A stretch of DNA of 6,860 nt from Pseudomonadota bacterium. GTDB lineage: Bacteria; Bdellovibrionota; Bacteriovoracia; Bacteriovoracales; Bacteriovoracaceae. Positions 5,544 to 6,860 of the stretch are shown here, piece by piece (within the stretch, counting starts at the first letter, position 1; each line of letters opens with the position of its first letter). A model generated the notes under the pieces. The model was given only the letters and a program-made list of their open reading frames with translations, was not told the origin of the DNA and did not search any database. The position numbers were made by a program, and so were the translations under genes. The stretch lies in NCBI GenBank assembly GCA_021299675.1, contig JAJTIF010000339.1, positions 1-6,860 of the forward strand, written 5' to 3'.

Positions 5544-6428
5544 TTGAGACGGATTATAACCGAGTCATCAAAAGTTAAAATTATCAACAATCTGTTGGTC
5601 ATCATCTTGGCGACCTATGGGTTGTCTCAGAAGCGCTTTGACCTGGAAGAGATGACTCTTTTCCAGCGTCTGGTGATCGAGGTGGTTTCGCCCGTGCAAA
5701 AAGGCATCATGGCCTCGCGCTCGGAGATCCTGAACGTGGTGGATAACTACTTCATGATCGTGAACACCAGCAAAGAAAATGAATTCCTGAAAAACAAGAT
5801 CCAGCGCCTCGAGCACGATCTCTTCATCATGGAGGAGACACGTCGCGAGAACCTTCGCCTCAAGCAGATGCTCTCGTACTCAGAGGAGTTGGGCCCGGAG
5901 AAGATTCTTGCGCAAGTCATCGGTTGGGACTCAGCGAACCAGTTCAAGGTGCTGCGTTTGAACCGCGGCTCCAAAGACGGCATCACAATTATGTCACCGG
6001 TGATCACCAATTCTGGTCTGGTGGGCTACATCTACCGCGTGGGCTACAACTACTCAGACGTACTCACGATTCTGGACCCCAACAATCGCGTCGACGCCAT
6101 CGTTGAGCGCACGCGCACGCATGGGATTGTGGAAGGTGTCTTCAACTACATGTGCAGTCTGAAATACGTTTCTCGGACTGAGCCGATTGAATTGGGAGAC
6201 CGGCTTATCACCGCTGGTGTTGGCGGTATTTACCCCAAGGGCGTCAAAGTCGGCATGATCACCAACATTGAACAGGAATCAAGCGGCATGACTCTCTCCG
6301 TAGAGGTCACGCCTTCTGTGGACTTTCATCAGCTGGAGGAAGTCATCGTACTACTTGCCAAGCCCCAGGTCCTGACCTCCAATAATCCCGCTGAATCCAG
6401 CGACACGGCTGCAAAGGGAGTGAAGTAA
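5544..6428 (+). CDS. mreC: Rod shape-determining protein MreC
   Basis: This 294-residue protein belongs to the elongasome: anchored in the inner membrane, it links MreB/MreD and the peptidoglycan synthases in the periplasm and sets rod shape. A hydrophobic segment (about 13-27, IINNLLVIILATYGL) is the anchor. Residues ~75-112 are a charged heptad-like helix, the MreC coiled coil used for dimerisation. Residues ~122-273 are the MreC beta domain, with ILAQVIGWDS, LNRGSKDGI, SPVITNSGLVGYIYRVG, SDVLTILDPNNRVDAIV, LGDRLITAGVGGIYPKG and VEVTPSVDFHQLEEVIVLL, all family landmarks. The ~20-residue tail is polar. Start is TTG. The TAA stop shares one base with the ATG of the mreD-like gene, indicating translational coupling. 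No mreB is visible in the window; in many bacteria it precedes mreC, so it must lie elsewhere here. Confidence 0.95.
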   Translation: MRRIITESSKVKIINNLLVIILATYGLSQKRFDLEEMTLFQRLVIEVVSPVQKGIMASRSEILNVVDNYFMIVNTSKENEFLKNKIQRLEHDLFIMEETRRENLRLKQMLSYSEELGPEKILAQVIGWDSANQFKVLRLNRGSKDGITIMSPVITNSGLVGYIYRVGYNYSDVLTILDPNNRVDAIVERTRTHGIVEGVFNYMCSLKYVSRTEPIELGDRLITAGVGGIYPKGVKVGMITNIEQESSGMTLSVEVTPSVDFHQLEEVIVLLAKPQVLTSNNPAESSDTAAKGVK

Positions 6429-6860
6429 TGCAACCTCGACTCACTCGAATCATTTTGTCTCTTCTGATGACGCTCGCGATCCTTATCGCGCTGGAAATTG
6501 CCTCGTCTGCTCTCTTGCCAGCTTTTGGCTGGAGAGAGTCGCGCCTAGCTTTTAATGTCGTCATCATCCTTTTTATGGCATTTAAGATCTCCACGCCGCT
6601 CTTACCTTGGTTTGTGATGATTCTGCAGCTCGTTCATGCGGGCTTCTCTGTTGAGGGGTGGTTTGACAAGGTAAAAATTAAAACAGATAAAATGAACAAG
6701 CAAAAAACAAGCATCTGGGATCTCTTTACAAAGGGGAAACCAGCAGCAGAGGCGTTCGCTCAAGCTGTGACTGCTGAAGGTGTAGCTGTGTTCTATGAAG
6801 GTGATCTGATCGAGGGTACTGCTGTATTTATCGAGCTGGAAGGGGAAAGAATCCCTGCAC
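6428..6860 (+). CDS. mreD: MreD-like membrane protein, 3' end outside window, possibly chimeric after residue ~79
   Basis: ATG 6428 overlaps the mreC TAA by one base, with AGGGAG (6415-6420) 7 nt upstream. The frame stays open to the window end (144 codons). Residues 1-78 are hydrophobic and MreD-like: a helix from about 8 to 31 (IILSLLMTLAILIALEI), another at about 41-53 (AFNVVIILFMAFK), and a third at about 59-70 (LPWFVMILQLVH), ending FSVEGW. In MreD a further run of membrane helices should follow. Instead, residues 79-144 are charged and soluble (FDKVKIKTDKMNKQKTS, then an A/E/G-rich part with AVFYEGDLIEGTAVF). Position after mreC and the N-terminal half support MreD, an integral membrane partner of MreC. 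The second half does not. It could be an assembly joint, an insertion or recombination boundary, or a true fusion. Confidence 0.65.
   Translation, partial: MQPRLTRIILSLLMTLAILIALEIASSALLPAFGWRESRLAFNVVIILFMAFKISTPLLPWFVMILQLVHAGFSVEGWFDKVKIKTDKMNKQKTSIWDLFTKGKPAAEAFAQAVTAEGVAVFYEGDLIEGTAVFIELEGERIPA
6692..6860 (+). CDS. Possible separate gene start in the anomalous segment, unknown function
   Basis: Within the mreD frame, ATG 6692 could be the start of a different protein beginning MNKQKTSIWDLFTKGKPA and continuing with a predicted beta-rich segment (GVAVFYEGDLIEGTAVFIEL). The bases ahead of it are extremely A-rich (29 of 45 bases are A in 6668-6712) and contain no clear SD site close to the ATG, unlike the genes to the left. 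That leader style is familiar from Bacteroidetes genes, which rarely use SD sites, and would fit foreign sequence joined in here. I do not recognise the protein. The glycine-and-acid-rich strand pattern recalls small phage-borne proteins, but this is only an impression. Confidence 0.3.
   Translation, partial: MNKQKTSIWDLFTKGKPAAEAFAQAVTAEGVAVFYEGDLIEGTAVFIELEGERIPA

Noticed and set aside
6343..6594. 83-codon open frame on the - strand over the mreC/mreD junction
   Set aside because: It is antisense to two well-supported coding regions and has arginine-rich, patternless sequence.

Overview
The window looks like a piece of a flagellated Gram-negative bacterium. A Bdellovibrio-type (Bdellovibrionota / former Deltaproteobacteria) origin is my best guess, from the flagellar gene order, the style of MreC and a PpiD-type foldase beside mreCD. 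This is an inference from protein style, not from a database search. Genes are tightly packed, with good Shine-Dalgarno (SD) sites and a mixture of ATG, GTG and TTG starts.

Region 1 (1-3171, + strand) is the end of a flagellar hook operon. It holds the C-terminal end of the hook-length control protein FliK (cut by the window edge), the hook cap and scaffold FlgD, a small conserved 'flagellar operon protein', and the hook subunit FlgE. FlgD sits 3 nt after FliK and the small gene 18 nt after FlgD. A 138-nt leader with two predicted RNA hairpins separates the small gene from flgE. A strong intrinsic terminator (3137-3171) ends the unit. The genes act together: FlgD caps the growing hook, FlgE polymerises beneath it, and FliK measures hook length.

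Region 2 (3176-5410, - strand) is convergent to the hook operon. Read in its own direction it starts with a PpiD/SurA-like membrane-anchored peptidyl-prolyl isomerase, driven by a convincing sigma70-type promoter. It continues with a single-cluster [4Fe-4S] ferredoxin (GTG start) 27 nt later, and ends with a small exported protein of unknown function that may have its own promoter. A 9-bp perfect hairpin lies across the foldase stop codon, just ahead of the ferredoxin ribosome site.

Region 3 (5411-6860, + strand) is the divergent intergenic region followed by mreC (TTG start) and an overlapping mreD-like start. These are cell-shape and elongasome membrane proteins. The mreD frame begins as a typical hydrophobic MreD. 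After about residue 79 (near base 6664) it changes abruptly into a charged, A-rich, soluble sequence unlike MreD. This discontinuity is the oddest thing in the window. It may be a chimeric assembly joint, an insertion or recombination boundary, or a real gene fusion.

No RNA genes, CRISPR arrays, recognisable insertion sequences or gene-free stretches above 300 bases were seen.
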